Part shown: piece by piece, positions 1 through 6,996 of the stretch
Position numbering within the stretch: the stretch's first letter is position 1
How the letters are laid out: the number at the start of each line of letters is the position of its first letter
Virus record (IMG/VR): IMGVR_UViG_3300019730_000007
Location: 1-35,024 of that record
Direction: 5' to 3' (one strand)
DNA: 35,024 nucleotides
From: a virus
The notes under the pieces: generated by a model
Database searches by the model: none
The model's input: only the letters and a program-made list of their open reading frames with translations
What the model was told of the DNA's origin: nothing
Translations under genes and position numbers: made by a program

Positions 1-260
1 CCTGTAACAACCAGCAGTTTGTTGCTTCTTTTGAACACTTTATCAATTTCAATAGCAGCATCATATGCTGATTTTTTTATACCCTTTTTAGACCAAAGAT
101 TGGCATTCTTGAACCAATCCTTAAATTCATTTGTTCCTGGAATAGATAGAAATTGATATCCTTCAAAATTCATCACATTATATTCAGTGGTGCCAAGATC
201 AACATTATGATCATAAGCATATTGAGTATAATAGGCAGATTTTAAATAAAGGTCATCCAT
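1..260 (-). CDS. Lipase-like (class 3 alpha/beta hydrolase) protein, N-terminal part
   Basis: The gene starts at ATG 258-260 and runs off the left edge, leaving 86 residues. The visible part contains SIPGTNEFKDWFKNANLW, which resembles the 'FRGTxxxxDWxxNL' strand-turn of class 3 lipases, and ends in KLLVVTG. In this family that strand is normally followed at once by the nucleophile elbow HSLGG, which would lie just outside the window. It follows the M15-like gene with one base between, so it belongs to the same minus-strand lysis/packaging operon. A role in host envelope breakdown or entry is inference. No signal peptide is visible at the N-terminus. Confidence 0.5.
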   Translation of the reverse strand, partial: MDDLYLKSAYYTQYAYDHNVDLGTTEYNVMNFEGYQFLSIPGTNEFKDWFKNANLWSKKGIKKSAYDAAIEIDKVFKRSNKLLVVT

Positions 261-261
261 T

Positions 262-585
262 TTAAATCCTCATTGTATTTGGATGGGTTTGTAAATGAAG
301 ATGTAATCCTGATCCTGTATCATGGCAAATACAACAATCCATATCAGGTCTTTCTGGATCATAAATCCATTTTGAATTAATATATTCAACTATAATATCC
401 CCAAGAATACTATATCTGCATCTGAAGTCTAAGCCTCTTAGTGGTAGAGAACCATGAACACCTAAATCACCATGTCTATAAAGACTTGTGATAGTAAGAT
501 CAATGCCAAAATGCTCTTCAACATCTATGGCCATTGCCCTGAGATCTAAGTCAATGAATTTGAGTTGTGCTAAATCAATTCTCAT
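262..585 (-). CDS. M15-like zinc peptidase (D-Ala-D-Ala carboxypeptidase fold)
   Basis: A 107-residue protein. The segment TSLYR...GVHGSLPLRGLDFRC matches the central strand and zinc ligands of the M15/VanY fold (His and the following Asp), and GLHLHLQ near the C-terminus supplies the last His ligand. In the family these residues bind zinc and cut peptide bonds in peptidoglycan stem peptides. The protein is short and has no separate wall-binding domain. Its ATG shares bases with the stop of the one-TM gene upstream (ATGA overlap), so the two are probably translationally coupled as a lysis pair. It could instead be an inactive relative; the HxnD...HxH pattern argues against that. Confidence 0.6.
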   Translation of the reverse strand: MRIDLAQLKFIDLDLRAMAIDVEEHFGIDLTITSLYRHGDLGVHGSLPLRGLDFRCRYSILGDIIVEYINSKWIYDPERPDMDCCICHDTGSGLHLHLQTHPNTMRI

Positions 586-869
586 TTTCTGTTATCCTTT
601 ATGGCCTTCATGATAACTGAAGTATTTTTTGGATTGACCTGAGCTTTCACATCTGGAGGATTATTTCCAGATAGAGCAACAACAAATCCAATTAGAATAA
701 TAGCACAAGCAGTATAAACCACTTTTTCTAATTTCTTCACTTTTTCACTGATGACATTACAAGGCAGACGTGCTTGTGCAACTTTAATTTCTGATATGTG
801 TTCTGCCTGGTTGTCAAGCTTCTTATGTATCCTTAAAAGAGACTCAAGCATCATATCCTCATTATTCAT
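582..869 (-). CDS. Small one-TM protein with N-terminal coiled coil; holin/XhlA-like candidate
   Basis: A 95-residue protein. ATG at 869 is chosen because GAGG lies five bases upstream; a TTG at 887 would overlap the terminase gene without a ribosome site. Residues about 5-50 are charged and heptad-like (LLRIHKKLDNQAEHISEIK), followed by one hydrophobic segment (VVYTACAIILIGFVVALSG) and a short polar tail. This layout resembles XhlA-type haemolysin/holin proteins. Its stop overlaps the start of the M15-like peptidase. Assignment rests on topology and context only, with no family motif seen. Confidence 0.4.
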   Translation of the reverse strand: MNNEDMMLESLLRIHKKLDNQAEHISEIKVAQARLPCNVISEKVKKLEKVVYTACAIILIGFVVALSGNNPPDVKAQVNPKNTSVIMKAIKDNRK

Positions 870-1404
870 CAATATCCTCAATATCAATTTTTGGAATTGG
901 GATGCCCTTTTCTTTTAGCATTTTCTCAGGATCAGTATTAATGCTATTATTATTAACAACAATTGTAGAGGGCTCATCTTTGATTCCATATACGTTTGCA
1001 GATAACAACTTGATTAATCCATTATTCACTTTTGCCGCTGGTTCAAAAGCGTGCTTGGCAATCTTATTTCTCCACTTAACTGCTCCAACTTCAAGACCTG
1101 TGCTCACTGCTATATTTAGCTCTTCATGCTCTGTCATCCATTTTAACAATGTAGCTTTTGAAATATGGAGTCTAGCACAAACATGGGATTTAGTCTTGGC
1201 ATTTGCCCCATTTGCCAGAGTATCATATGCAATCTTAGCATATTCATCTTTATAGTGCAATGTGCCATACTTAGCTAAACGCTTCTTTTCATTTGGGGAT
1301 AGTTTAAAAGAGAATTGTGGATGAGAAGTATCAATTTCAGGAACATATTGAGACTCTGCTTCTTCTCTTGAAGTGATATGATCTTTTATTTTTTCAGCAG
1401 CCAT
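862..1404 (-). CDS. Terminase small subunit (TerS-like)
   Basis: A 180-residue protein with a helix-turn-helix in the middle (KSHVCARLHISKATLLKW, residues about 72-89), followed by a helical segment ending NGLIKLLSANVYGIKDE. Both are typical of phage small terminase subunits, which recognise the packaging site and regulate the large subunit. The start is preceded by AAGGAG. The last bases run up to the start of the holin-like gene. The region directly upstream holds the densest repeats of the window, which could include the packaging site. The large subunit is not in the window and probably lies beyond the left edge. Confidence 0.7.
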   Translation of the reverse strand: MAAEKIKDHITSREEAESQYVPEIDTSHPQFSFKLSPNEKKRLAKYGTLHYKDEYAKIAYDTLANGANAKTKSHVCARLHISKATLLKWMTEHEELNIAVSTGLEVGAVKWRNKIAKHAFEPAAKVNNGLIKLLSANVYGIKDEPSTIVVNNNSINTDPEKMLKEKGIPIPKIDIEDIDE

Positions 1405-1440
1405 TAAAATATAACTCCTTAATTTAATACCCCTATATTA

Positions 1441-1456
1441 TCCTATATATATAGGA
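1441..1456. promoter_or_regulatory. 16-bp perfect palindrome upstream of the terminase gene
   Basis: TCCTATATATATAGGA reads the same on both strands and lies 37 bases upstream of the terminase start, next to a TAATAT that could serve as a -10 box on the minus strand. It could be an operator or simply AT-rich symmetry. Confidence 0.35.
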
Positions 1457-1490
1457 AAGTAAAATTGAATCTTTACTCTTTTATAAGTGC

Positions 1491-1626
1491 CTGGAATAAT
1501 TAAATAATCTCTAAAATAAATTTATAAAACACTGAAATCACTATATATTTTATTTCACTATCTTTTAACTATCTGGAATAATTAAGTAATTTCTTAACCT
1601 AAGAAATAACTGCCTGAAATAATTAG
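1491..1626. repeat. Iteron-like direct repeats, about 41-bp spacing
   Basis: A 13-bp unit of the type CTGGAATAATTAA occurs at 1491-1503 and 1573-1585 (identical), at 1614-1626 (CTGAAATAATTAG) and in weaker form at 1533-1545 (CTGAAATCACTAT). The copies start 42, 40 and 41 bases apart, close to four helical turns, so proteins bound to them would face the same side of the DNA. Such spacing fits a replication origin, a packaging site or an operator array. Confidence 0.55.
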
Positions 1627-1792
1627 AAATCACTGAAAATTTAGGTTTAACTAGGTTTCTCTTACTCCTATAGAATCTTAACTACTTAACTTCTAATATT
1701 TACTGTTTTAGATCTTCTCCGGCGTAGAAAAACCTAACTAAACCTAAAAAACTAATTTTATATAAGTATTTCAGTAAGTTATTTCTTAGGTT
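1596..1792. repeat. Nested inverted repeats in the non-coding block
   Basis: The outer arms are a perfect 16-bp inverted repeat, AACCTAAGAAATAACT at 1596-1611 and its complement at 1777-1792. The inner arms, about 22 bp with a few mismatches, are at 1640-1661 (TTTAGGTTTAACTAGG...) and 1727-1748 (...CCTAACTAAACCTAAA). Six copies of the heptamer AACCTAA or its complement TTAGGTT lie between 1596 and 1900. The whole 1405-1959 stretch has no credible gene. A role as origin, packaging site or regulatory region is possible. Confidence 0.6.
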
Positions 1793-1799
1793 TAGAAAG

Positions 1800-1821
1800 T
1801 CAATGATTTCAGCCAGTTATG
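1800..1821 (+). repeat. Repeat core copy A (TCAATGATTTCAGYCAGTWATG type)
   Basis: These 22 bases differ from the first 22 bases of the longer repeat at 6415 at only two positions. Similarity fades beyond that. Related cores lie at 6697-6712 and 20618-20639. All four are outside genes. Confidence 0.55.
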
Positions 1822-1959
1822 AAAATCCTTAATTATATTAGATACTTAAAAGCATGGGGTCATAAAAAACTATTTTTTTTTAAAAAGTGCAGGTTAGGTT
1901 AAATAAAATGGATAAAGGTCTAACCTTTAGATAAAAACTTCTGAAACACCCAAAAATTA

Positions 1960-2268
1960 TCACAATAGCCCATTTGTATAAAAATTTGAGTAATCCTCTT
2001 CTGTCCAAGATTCATCAAATGATTCTTTTGGTTCATCATATGTTTTCTGCCTTTTTAGACCTTGATCTGTGGATATGACACTCCATAATTCTTCATTTTC
2101 AAATAACCAACCTTCACTTTTTAATTCTATTTCCAGCACATCCCATGGCAACCCATTATTGGAAAATAGACACTGAGCAGATATTGGCAGCAATTTTATT
2201 TCACCTTTATATCTTTTCCAAGGTTTGCAAGATATTTTAATTGGTCTTATTCTCTGTCTTAGATTCAA
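1960..2268 (-). CDS. Hypothetical protein, 102 residues
   Basis: No family was recognised. The protein has a basic N-terminus (RQRIRPIKISCKPWKRYKGE) and an acidic, Trp-rich C-terminal third (FDESWTEEDYSNFY). There is no ATG near the front. A TTG at 2268 is chosen because AGGA sits seven bases upstream. It overlaps the end of the preceding zinc-ribbon gene by 32 bases in another frame, which suggests co-translation in the same small-gene cluster. Confidence 0.5.
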   Translation of the reverse strand: MNLRQRIRPIKISCKPWKRYKGEIKLLPISAQCLFSNNGLPWDVLEIELKSEGWLFENEELWSVISTDQGLKRQKTYDEPKESFDESWTEEDYSNFYTNGLL

Positions 2269-2389
2269 GCTCGCATCCTGGGCAATAACATTTTATACAC
2301 TTCCTCACCTTACAAGGTTTGCAATATCTTCTCTCTGAAAGCTTGATTTGACTGAGGCAATTAGGACATTGTATTTTCTTTTCACTCAT
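2237..2389 (-). CDS. Small Cys-rich zinc-ribbon protein, 50 residues
   Basis: Reading from ATG 2389 gives a 50-residue protein with eight cysteines in four paired knuckles: C8-C11, C23-C26, C31-C34 and C36-C39 (CPNC, CKPC, CIKC, CPGC). This pattern fits one or two zinc sites. Basic residues lie between the pairs, consistent with nucleic-acid binding or a protein adaptor role. Its ATG overlaps the TGA of the 58-residue gene upstream. The function is unknown. Confidence 0.6.
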   Translation of the reverse strand: MSEKKIQCPNCLSQIKLSERRYCKPCKVRKCIKCYCPGCELESKTENKTN

Positions 2390-2562
2390 CTCTCCACCAA
2401 TGTGATTGAAGGGTGATTCAAAGAGTGCCTCTGGAATCTATGACCAACTAAAGTCTTGCCAGGTCTGCACCAACCTTTATTAACATCATAACATACTGCC
2501 TTGTTTGGTATTTGCTCTCTGTTCTTTAAACTTCTTAAATTTGGATTTGTCATTAATTTCAT
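2386..2562 (-). CDS. Hypothetical small basic protein, 58 residues
   Basis: ATG 2562 is preceded by AAGGAG at five-base spacing, one of the best ribosome sites in this operon. The product is basic (KLMTNPNLRSLKNREQ...) with GWCRPGKTLVGHRFQRHSLNHP near the C-terminus in two short Arg/His-rich stretches. The stop overlaps the next gene's start (ATGA). No family was recognised. Confidence 0.55.
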   Translation of the reverse strand: MKLMTNPNLRSLKNREQIPNKAVCYDVNKGWCRPGKTLVGHRFQRHSLNHPSITLVER

Positions 2563-2575
2563 TTTGTCTCCTTAT

Positions 2576-3631
2576 TTAAAAATTTGCATTCAATCCTCTG
2601 TTTTTTCTTTTTGAAAGAATATCAGGATGTTTTTTTACCAAATAATCTGTTGTTGTTTCAGCATCATCATCACCTGCAAGCAGCAAACCTCCTGGTTGCC
2701 TTCTTTGGTGGTACAAATTTATTTTTTTTGATCCAAATAGTCTGTACCCTTCTCTTTTAATATTTACACTCAAATCTTGATCTTCTCTATATCTGAGGTT
2801 TTCATCCCAATGGCAACCTATTTTATTCAAAGCAGAAACTCTTATCAAAGCAAAATTAGCAGCAACTGCATTCTTTTCATAAAAGTCTGGTTTGTTTAAA
2901 GAAAATGATTTATTATCTGTTCCAATAATTCCAACATCATCATTACTATTCATAAAGCTGACAGCAATTTCTATTGCTTTTGGCCCAACTTTTGAATCAT
3001 CATCAATAGATAATATATAATCAGGAGAATATTCCAAAGCCTTATCTGTTGCTGTTTTTCTGGCTGCACCAACTCCTTTATTCTCTTGGTGGTGGATGCA
3101 TTCTATATTTTCAAGATTAAATTCATCACAAATCTGATTAACTGAATCAGCATCTCCAAAATCATTACAAATAACAATTCCCCATTCATGATTCATTTTA
3201 CTAAAAGATTCACAGATACTATTCAAGGCAATTCTTAAAAAATCACTTCTCTCATATGTTGGAATTATAACCCAAATTCTTTTACCTGAATTGCCACCAA
3301 TATTTAGTTTGTAATTTATTTCTGGTATTATAAATTTTTTACCAACTTTTATATAGCCACAACGATTGTGCATGTTTAAGATAAAATTATCAATTTGTTT
3401 TTTAGCACAAATAAAAATGGCTTGATCTTTGGAATCAGCATATTCACAGAATCTATCAGTCAATGAACCATCTGAAAATATTAGTCTACTTTCTTGAACA
3501 ATATCATTTACATCACTTATTAATTTTTCAAAATCCAAATTGTATAGTTTTTCAAGACTAAATTCAGTTTTTGAAAAAACACAATCAAAAATAATTCTAT
3601 TTACAGTATTACCTCTATATGGATTGTCCAT
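2576..3631 (-). CDS. Family 2 glycosyltransferase (GT-A fold)
   Basis: A 351-residue protein. The start at 3631 is chosen because AGGAG lies seven bases upstream and the ATG shares one base with the stop of the prim-pol gene. The catalytic part begins after about 115 residues of unassigned N-terminal sequence: VIIPTYERSDFLRIALNSI (about 121-139), the NKGVGAARK loop, SIDDDSK (metal-binding DxD near residue 210) and WDENLRYREDQDLSV (acceptor side). The family transfers sugars from nucleotide sugars. In phages such enzymes decorate host surface sugars or hypermodified DNA bases. Position between replication and packaging genes, and absence of membrane segments, leave DNA modification open but unproven. 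Confidence 0.75.
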   Translation of the reverse strand: MDNPYRGNTVNRIIFDCVFSKTEFSLEKLYNLDFEKLISDVNDIVQESRLIFSDGSLTDRFCEYADSKDQAIFICAKKQIDNFILNMHNRCGYIKVGKKFIIPEINYKLNIGGNSGKRIWVIIPTYERSDFLRIALNSICESFSKMNHEWGIVICNDFGDADSVNQICDEFNLENIECIHHQENKGVGAARKTATDKALEYSPDYILSIDDDSKVGPKAIEIAVSFMNSNDDVGIIGTDNKSFSLNKPDFYEKNAVAANFALIRVSALNKIGCHWDENLRYREDQDLSVNIKREGYRLFGSKKINLYHQRRQPGGLLLAGDDDAETTTDYLVKKHPDILSKRKNRGLNANF

Positions 3632-6306
3632 CATATCTCTCCTATTAACATTATCTTCCAATATACAACATTACTTGTCTCTTTACTCAACATTAGGCTG
3701 TGGAAAACAACATCTACCATTGTACTAAGATATCTGCCAAGAGTTCTGGTGCTCTTTCCCTTTTCACCTAATATATCATCAATTGCTTCGCTCAATGGAG
3801 TCTCACCACTTTCAAAAGCTCCATAAGCTTTCTTGATTATATCCTTCGTTGTGAACTTACTACTTCCAAATGTTTCCTTCAATTGATTTAAAAAGTGTGC
3901 TTTTCCAAGCTTAATTGGATCTTCTTGCTGATTCTTTTTAACAGCATCATTTATATCAATCCCAGCCACTTTCAATATTGGCCTTCTTACAAACTTGTCC
4001 CAACCTTTAAAGCGGGTTGAGTCTGGTGCTTGAACTCCCTTTCCTGCTATGATAATAGATAGTATAGCAGACATAGTCTTTTTGCGGTGGTCCATAGCCC
4101 ATTGGCCAATGTCTTCACGCTTAAATACCCTCACATTTGGATCTTCCATTTTTGCATTTATATTAATTGGATAAATCCTAGTAGCAAAATCACCAACAAA
4201 CTTAATCCCATTACCAGTAAACAACCAAACAACAGAGCTTGGAACCTCAACATTTTTATTTTCACCCAATTGCCTTCCTGAAAATAGATCATTTGACATA
4301 GCCCTCGATAAGACATTACTTGTCACAGTATCTCCTTGATCAATATTATCAAATAGAACACAGCTATGCCCTTCTTGTAATATGGCCAATAAATGCTTGC
4401 CTAGCTCCACTTCATCATCTGGTAGGGTAGTAGCAGCCACAGGCCTGTTAAACACACTATAAGAGATGAGCTGGGCCATAGTAGTCTTGCCAGAAGATTG
4501 AACAGGACTTACTATGCCATATCCAGGAAAGCCACTATCACCACAGATTGTTGGTCTTTGCACTGCTGTAAGCATAGCAGATACAGCAACAGCCCTATCT
4601 AAATCAGAAGAAAATGGAAATTCAGCAAACACTTCATTGGCCAAATATTCATAAGCTTTTTCTGGGTTCATTTTTGTTATTTTTAGCTTGTGGTGAAGTA
4701 CTGCATAAAGGCCAGTTGTATCATCATATCCTGTCTTTCTTATAAGCTTCCAACTTTCATCAATAAAAGGATTCTCAACAATTCCAGTCAAAGGCTTAAA
4801 ACAAGGGCTGGTTGCTTCTCCTATAACATTCAAGAAGGTTGATGGGGGCTCAATGTCCATACCCTTTTCATTCACAAGCATAACATCTTTCTTCATACGA
4901 TATGACAAGCTGGAATATGGTTTGACATATGGTTGGATAATAGGCATCTTTGGGTAATCTTTTCCAAGTAGAGCAGATTTATGACATTGCTGTATAGTTT
5001 TAGGATGCCCCATACCAACGCTGGCAAGCCTTCCACCTATTACAAATAGCTCAGGATGATGTGAAGATTTAGCAAGCACTTTGCAAACATTTTTACACAC
5101 ATCTCCGCTGTTTTCTACTGAGAGCTCAAACTCATATATGCCTCTTGATTCTCTTTCCTTTGATTTGGCTTCTTTAGCAGCTTCAGACTGTTTTATTTTG
5201 TATTCTTCTTCAGCAATTTTTATGGTCTTTTGAATATCTCTTGCCCCATATCCAATTTTCTTCATGATCTGGTGAATTGCTGTGGTTCTATCCATGGGGG
5301 ATAGAAGTATACATTTTTTGGCATATCCTGCTTTCACAGTCAATGTGTCCTCATCTTGTATCCATTCAAGCACTTCTTCAATAGTTGGCTCATTGACAAT
5401 ATTGAAAGCACTATCAACAGATCTGTCTATATCATCAAATCTGTCTTGCCATCTTTTATCTTTAATAGTAGCACTATTCATTGCTCCTTTGAGCATAGCC
5501 TTGACAGCACTTATTGGGACTTTCTGATTGGCTAAAGATAAAGCCAGACCATTTAATGCTGTGTGATAATCTTCAGCTGTTAAAACCTTCTCAACTGCAG
5601 AGGATAAGTCAAAATCTGTTTTAGATTTGGATTGATTTTTGCTTTGGTGGGACACTTCAGGTTTCCAATCAAGATAAGGATGACCATTATCAATATATCC
5701 AATGAAATCCTCTATAGGATCAGGAGCATTGAGGCAGATCCTTTTCTGTATATAAACAGGTTGGGCAGGAAGCAAAACTGCAGGGTCAATAGCTTTTATC
5801 CCATATCCTTTTATCCACTCTCTTATATCAAGGTTATGGGCTGGCTCTTTAAGCCAGAAAAATAGGTGGCACTTTAATTGGTTACTAGTTAAGCCATATG
5901 AGCTTGAATATTGATAAATATAATCACACTCTTGAAATGGCTCTGGCAGGGCTTTTATGAACTCTTTTATAGTACCATCCCAACCATCTACATCTAAACA
6001 AAAAAGGCTCAAATTCCTATCTGTAATAGTAGGTTTGAGCCCATCTGGATGATCAGATCTTTTACGCCTGACCATTTTTTCTTTGTTTGTTCCTTCTATT
6101 ATAGAACCATGAATCATAAAACAAGGATGATCCTGATTTTCTAATAAAATGTTATAAGCTTCTTGTAAATTATTTATGGGTGCCTCAAAACCCTTGAACC
6201 ATTTTCCTGATTTATAATTTTCTTTCAGCTCCCATTCATCATCTACCAACTCAAAACTTTTTGTGGCCACTCCTTTTAGTGGCATCAGAAAATTAAAATT
6301 ATGCAA
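3631..6306 (-). CDS. Primase-polymerase / SF3 helicase fusion
   Basis: A protein of about 891 residues that probably primes and unwinds DNA at the fork. The N-terminal archaeo-eukaryotic primase-like part shows LFCLDVDGWDG (metal-binding DxD near 105-107) and KCHLFFWL (His near 147). The C-terminal helicase has a Walker A at SPVQSSGKTT (about 600), Walker B SCVLFDNID (about 652), sensor LFTGNG and an arginine finger in FATRIYPINI. TTG 6306 is proposed as start because GAGG lies six bases upstream; GTG 6312 has the same motif too close. It heads the minus-strand operon, divergent from the other replication genes. Confidence 0.8.
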   Translation of the reverse strand: MHNFNFLMPLKGVATKSFELVDDEWELKENYKSGKWFKGFEAPINNLQEAYNILLENQDHPCFMIHGSIIEGTNKEKMVRRKRSDHPDGLKPTITDRNLSLFCLDVDGWDGTIKEFIKALPEPFQECDYIYQYSSSYGLTSNQLKCHLFFWLKEPAHNLDIREWIKGYGIKAIDPAVLLPAQPVYIQKRICLNAPDPIEDFIGYIDNGHPYLDWKPEVSHQSKNQSKSKTDFDLSSAVEKVLTAEDYHTALNGLALSLANQKVPISAVKAMLKGAMNSATIKDKRWQDRFDDIDRSVDSAFNIVNEPTIEEVLEWIQDEDTLTVKAGYAKKCILLSPMDRTTAIHQIMKKIGYGARDIQKTIKIAEEEYKIKQSEAAKEAKSKERESRGIYEFELSVENSGDVCKNVCKVLAKSSHHPELFVIGGRLASVGMGHPKTIQQCHKSALLGKDYPKMPIIQPYVKPYSSLSYRMKKDVMLVNEKGMDIEPPSTFLNVIGEATSPCFKPLTGIVENPFIDESWKLIRKTGYDDTTGLYAVLHHKLKITKMNPEKAYEYLANEVFAEFPFSSDLDRAVAVSAMLTAVQRPTICGDSGFPGYGIVSPVQSSGKTTMAQLISYSVFNRPVAATTLPDDEVELGKHLLAILQEGHSCVLFDNIDQGDTVTSNVLSRAMSNDLFSGRQLGENKNVEVPSSVVWLFTGNGIKFVGDFATRIYPININAKMEDPNVRVFKREDIGQWAMDHRKKTMSAILSIIIAGKGVQAPDSTRFKGWDKFVRRPILKVAGIDINDAVKKNQQEDPIKLGKAHFLNQLKETFGSSKFTTKDIIKKAYGAFESGETPLSEAIDDILGEKGKSTRTLGRYLSTMVDVVFHSLMLSKETSNVVYWKIMLIGEI

Positions 6307-6414
6307 GCTCACCTCATTGGTTAAAATATTAATGTTTAGTTTTACTTAGCTAAATATAACCTATTCTAACCTAAAAGGAAAGTTTTTTAAATATTCCAAT
6401 AGTGGTGGATATTT

Positions 6415-6502
6415 TCAATGATTTCAGTCAGTAATGGTTTTAGAATTTCTGAGGGTAAGTATACCAACCCCATACATACACCTCTTAAAACAGAAATTAA
6501 GG
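6415..6502 (+). repeat. 88-bp dispersed repeat, copy B, in the divergent control region
   Basis: This segment aligns without gaps to 20618-20705, with 63 of 88 positions identical by hand count. The conserved blocks are CAGTAATGGTTTTA, TGAGGGTAA and CTTAAAACA. CTGAGG followed by 17 bases and ATACAT gives a possible -35/-10 pair on the plus strand, matched by TTGAGG-17-TGATAT in the other copy. It may be a phage promoter or binding site for a phage regulator. Confidence 0.6.
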
Positions 6503-6520
6503 TGTGTATTTTTGATATTG

Positions 6521-6540
6521 ATAAAATCTATAGATTTTAT
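6521..6540. promoter_or_regulatory. 20-bp perfect palindrome, candidate operator
   Basis: ATAAAATCTATAGATTTTAT is fully self-complementary. It lies between the prim-pol operon and the plus-strand early genes, just after repeat copy B, where a dimeric repressor could control both directions. No repressor gene is visible in the window. Confidence 0.45.
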
Positions 6541-6655
6541 AGATCAGAGATAAAATCCAGCAATTCATGAAAACCTAAGTGAAATGAGTACAAAATTAAT
6601 AAATTGTTGTTATAATTGAATAAAATCAGCACTAAAAATAAAATATAAAAATAAA

Positions 6656-6685
6656 TTGATATTTTTTGATATTTTTTGATATTTT
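6656..6685 (+). repeat. Three perfect tandem copies of TTGATATTTT
   Basis: The 10-bp unit is repeated exactly three times within an AT-rich stretch of about 150 bases. The period is close to one helical turn. Such arrays are common in DNA-unwinding elements of origins and in curved DNA. The core repeat copy C (ATTTCAGCTAGTTATG, 6697-6712) follows directly. Confidence 0.6.
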
Positions 6686-6696
6686 TATTCATAATC

Positions 6697-6712
6697 ATTT
6701 CAGCTAGTTATG
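6697..6712 (+). repeat. Repeat core copy C
   Basis: ATTTCAGCTAGTTATG matches the core of copies A (1800), B (6415) and D (20618). The flanks do not match. Confidence 0.45.
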
Positions 6713-6757
6713 CACCAATTCCATATAAGTGTTTGATATCATTGATGATAAAAATTG

Positions 6758-6786
6758 TTTACTTTTGTGCCCAAATGGTTCATAAT
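6758..6786 (+). promoter_or_regulatory. Sigma70-like promoter for the structured RNA
   Basis: TTTACT (6758-6763), a 17-base spacer and CATAAT (6781-6786) match the consensus at 4/6 and 5/6 positions. Transcription would begin near 6793, exactly where the base composition changes from AT-rich to balanced and the structured RNA begins. Confidence 0.5.
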
Positions 6787-6792
6787 GAAGGT

Positions 6793-6996
6793 GAAGTTGA
6801 GGGCAGACTGGGAACAGGAGACGCTAAACCAAAACTTCAAGCCAGCAAAAAGAAATGCCATAGGCTGGACTGGTGAAACCCCAAGAACAAGTCGATGATC
6901 AGGGCAAGGCCAGAATTGAGGATGCCACTGCTACCTTATAAGGAGTGAACCTGCTAAGTAGCTCACAGGACAGTAAGCAAAATTGATTAAGTTATA
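6793..6996 (+). ncRNA. Structured non-coding RNA of unknown family, about 204 nt
   Basis: This stretch is richer in G and C than its flanks, has no credible reading frame, and holds several pairings: TGAAGTT/AACTTCA (6792-6798 with 6833-6839), CCAGC/GCTGG (6842-6846 with 6864-6868), CTGG/CCAG (6870-6873 with 6910-6913), and GCTAC/GTAGC (6930-6934 with 6958-6962). It also holds two CpGs while the 460 bases before it have none, suggesting constraint. A promoter sits just before it. A hammerhead follows whose cleavage would set the 3' end at 6996. I could not match it to a riboswitch, intron, RNase P, tmRNA or SRP RNA. It may be a free small RNA or a leader of the early operon. Confidence 0.5.

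Noticed and set aside
6676-6876. A 66-codon plus-strand frame over the AT-rich tandem repeat and the structured RNA
   Set aside because: It has no ribosome site, begins inside a tandem repeat and crosses the predicted promoter and RNA hairpins. The composition is not protein-like.
6924-6930. GCCACTG with GGTGAAACC nearby, as in cobalamin riboswitches
   Set aside because: The order and the other conserved blocks (B12 box, CCCGC-ACTGT) are missing, and no B12-related gene follows.
6793-6996. Group I intron or RNase P/tmRNA/SRP RNA identity for the structured RNA
   Set aside because: None of the conserved core sequences of these RNAs was found, and the RNA lies between genes instead of interrupting one.
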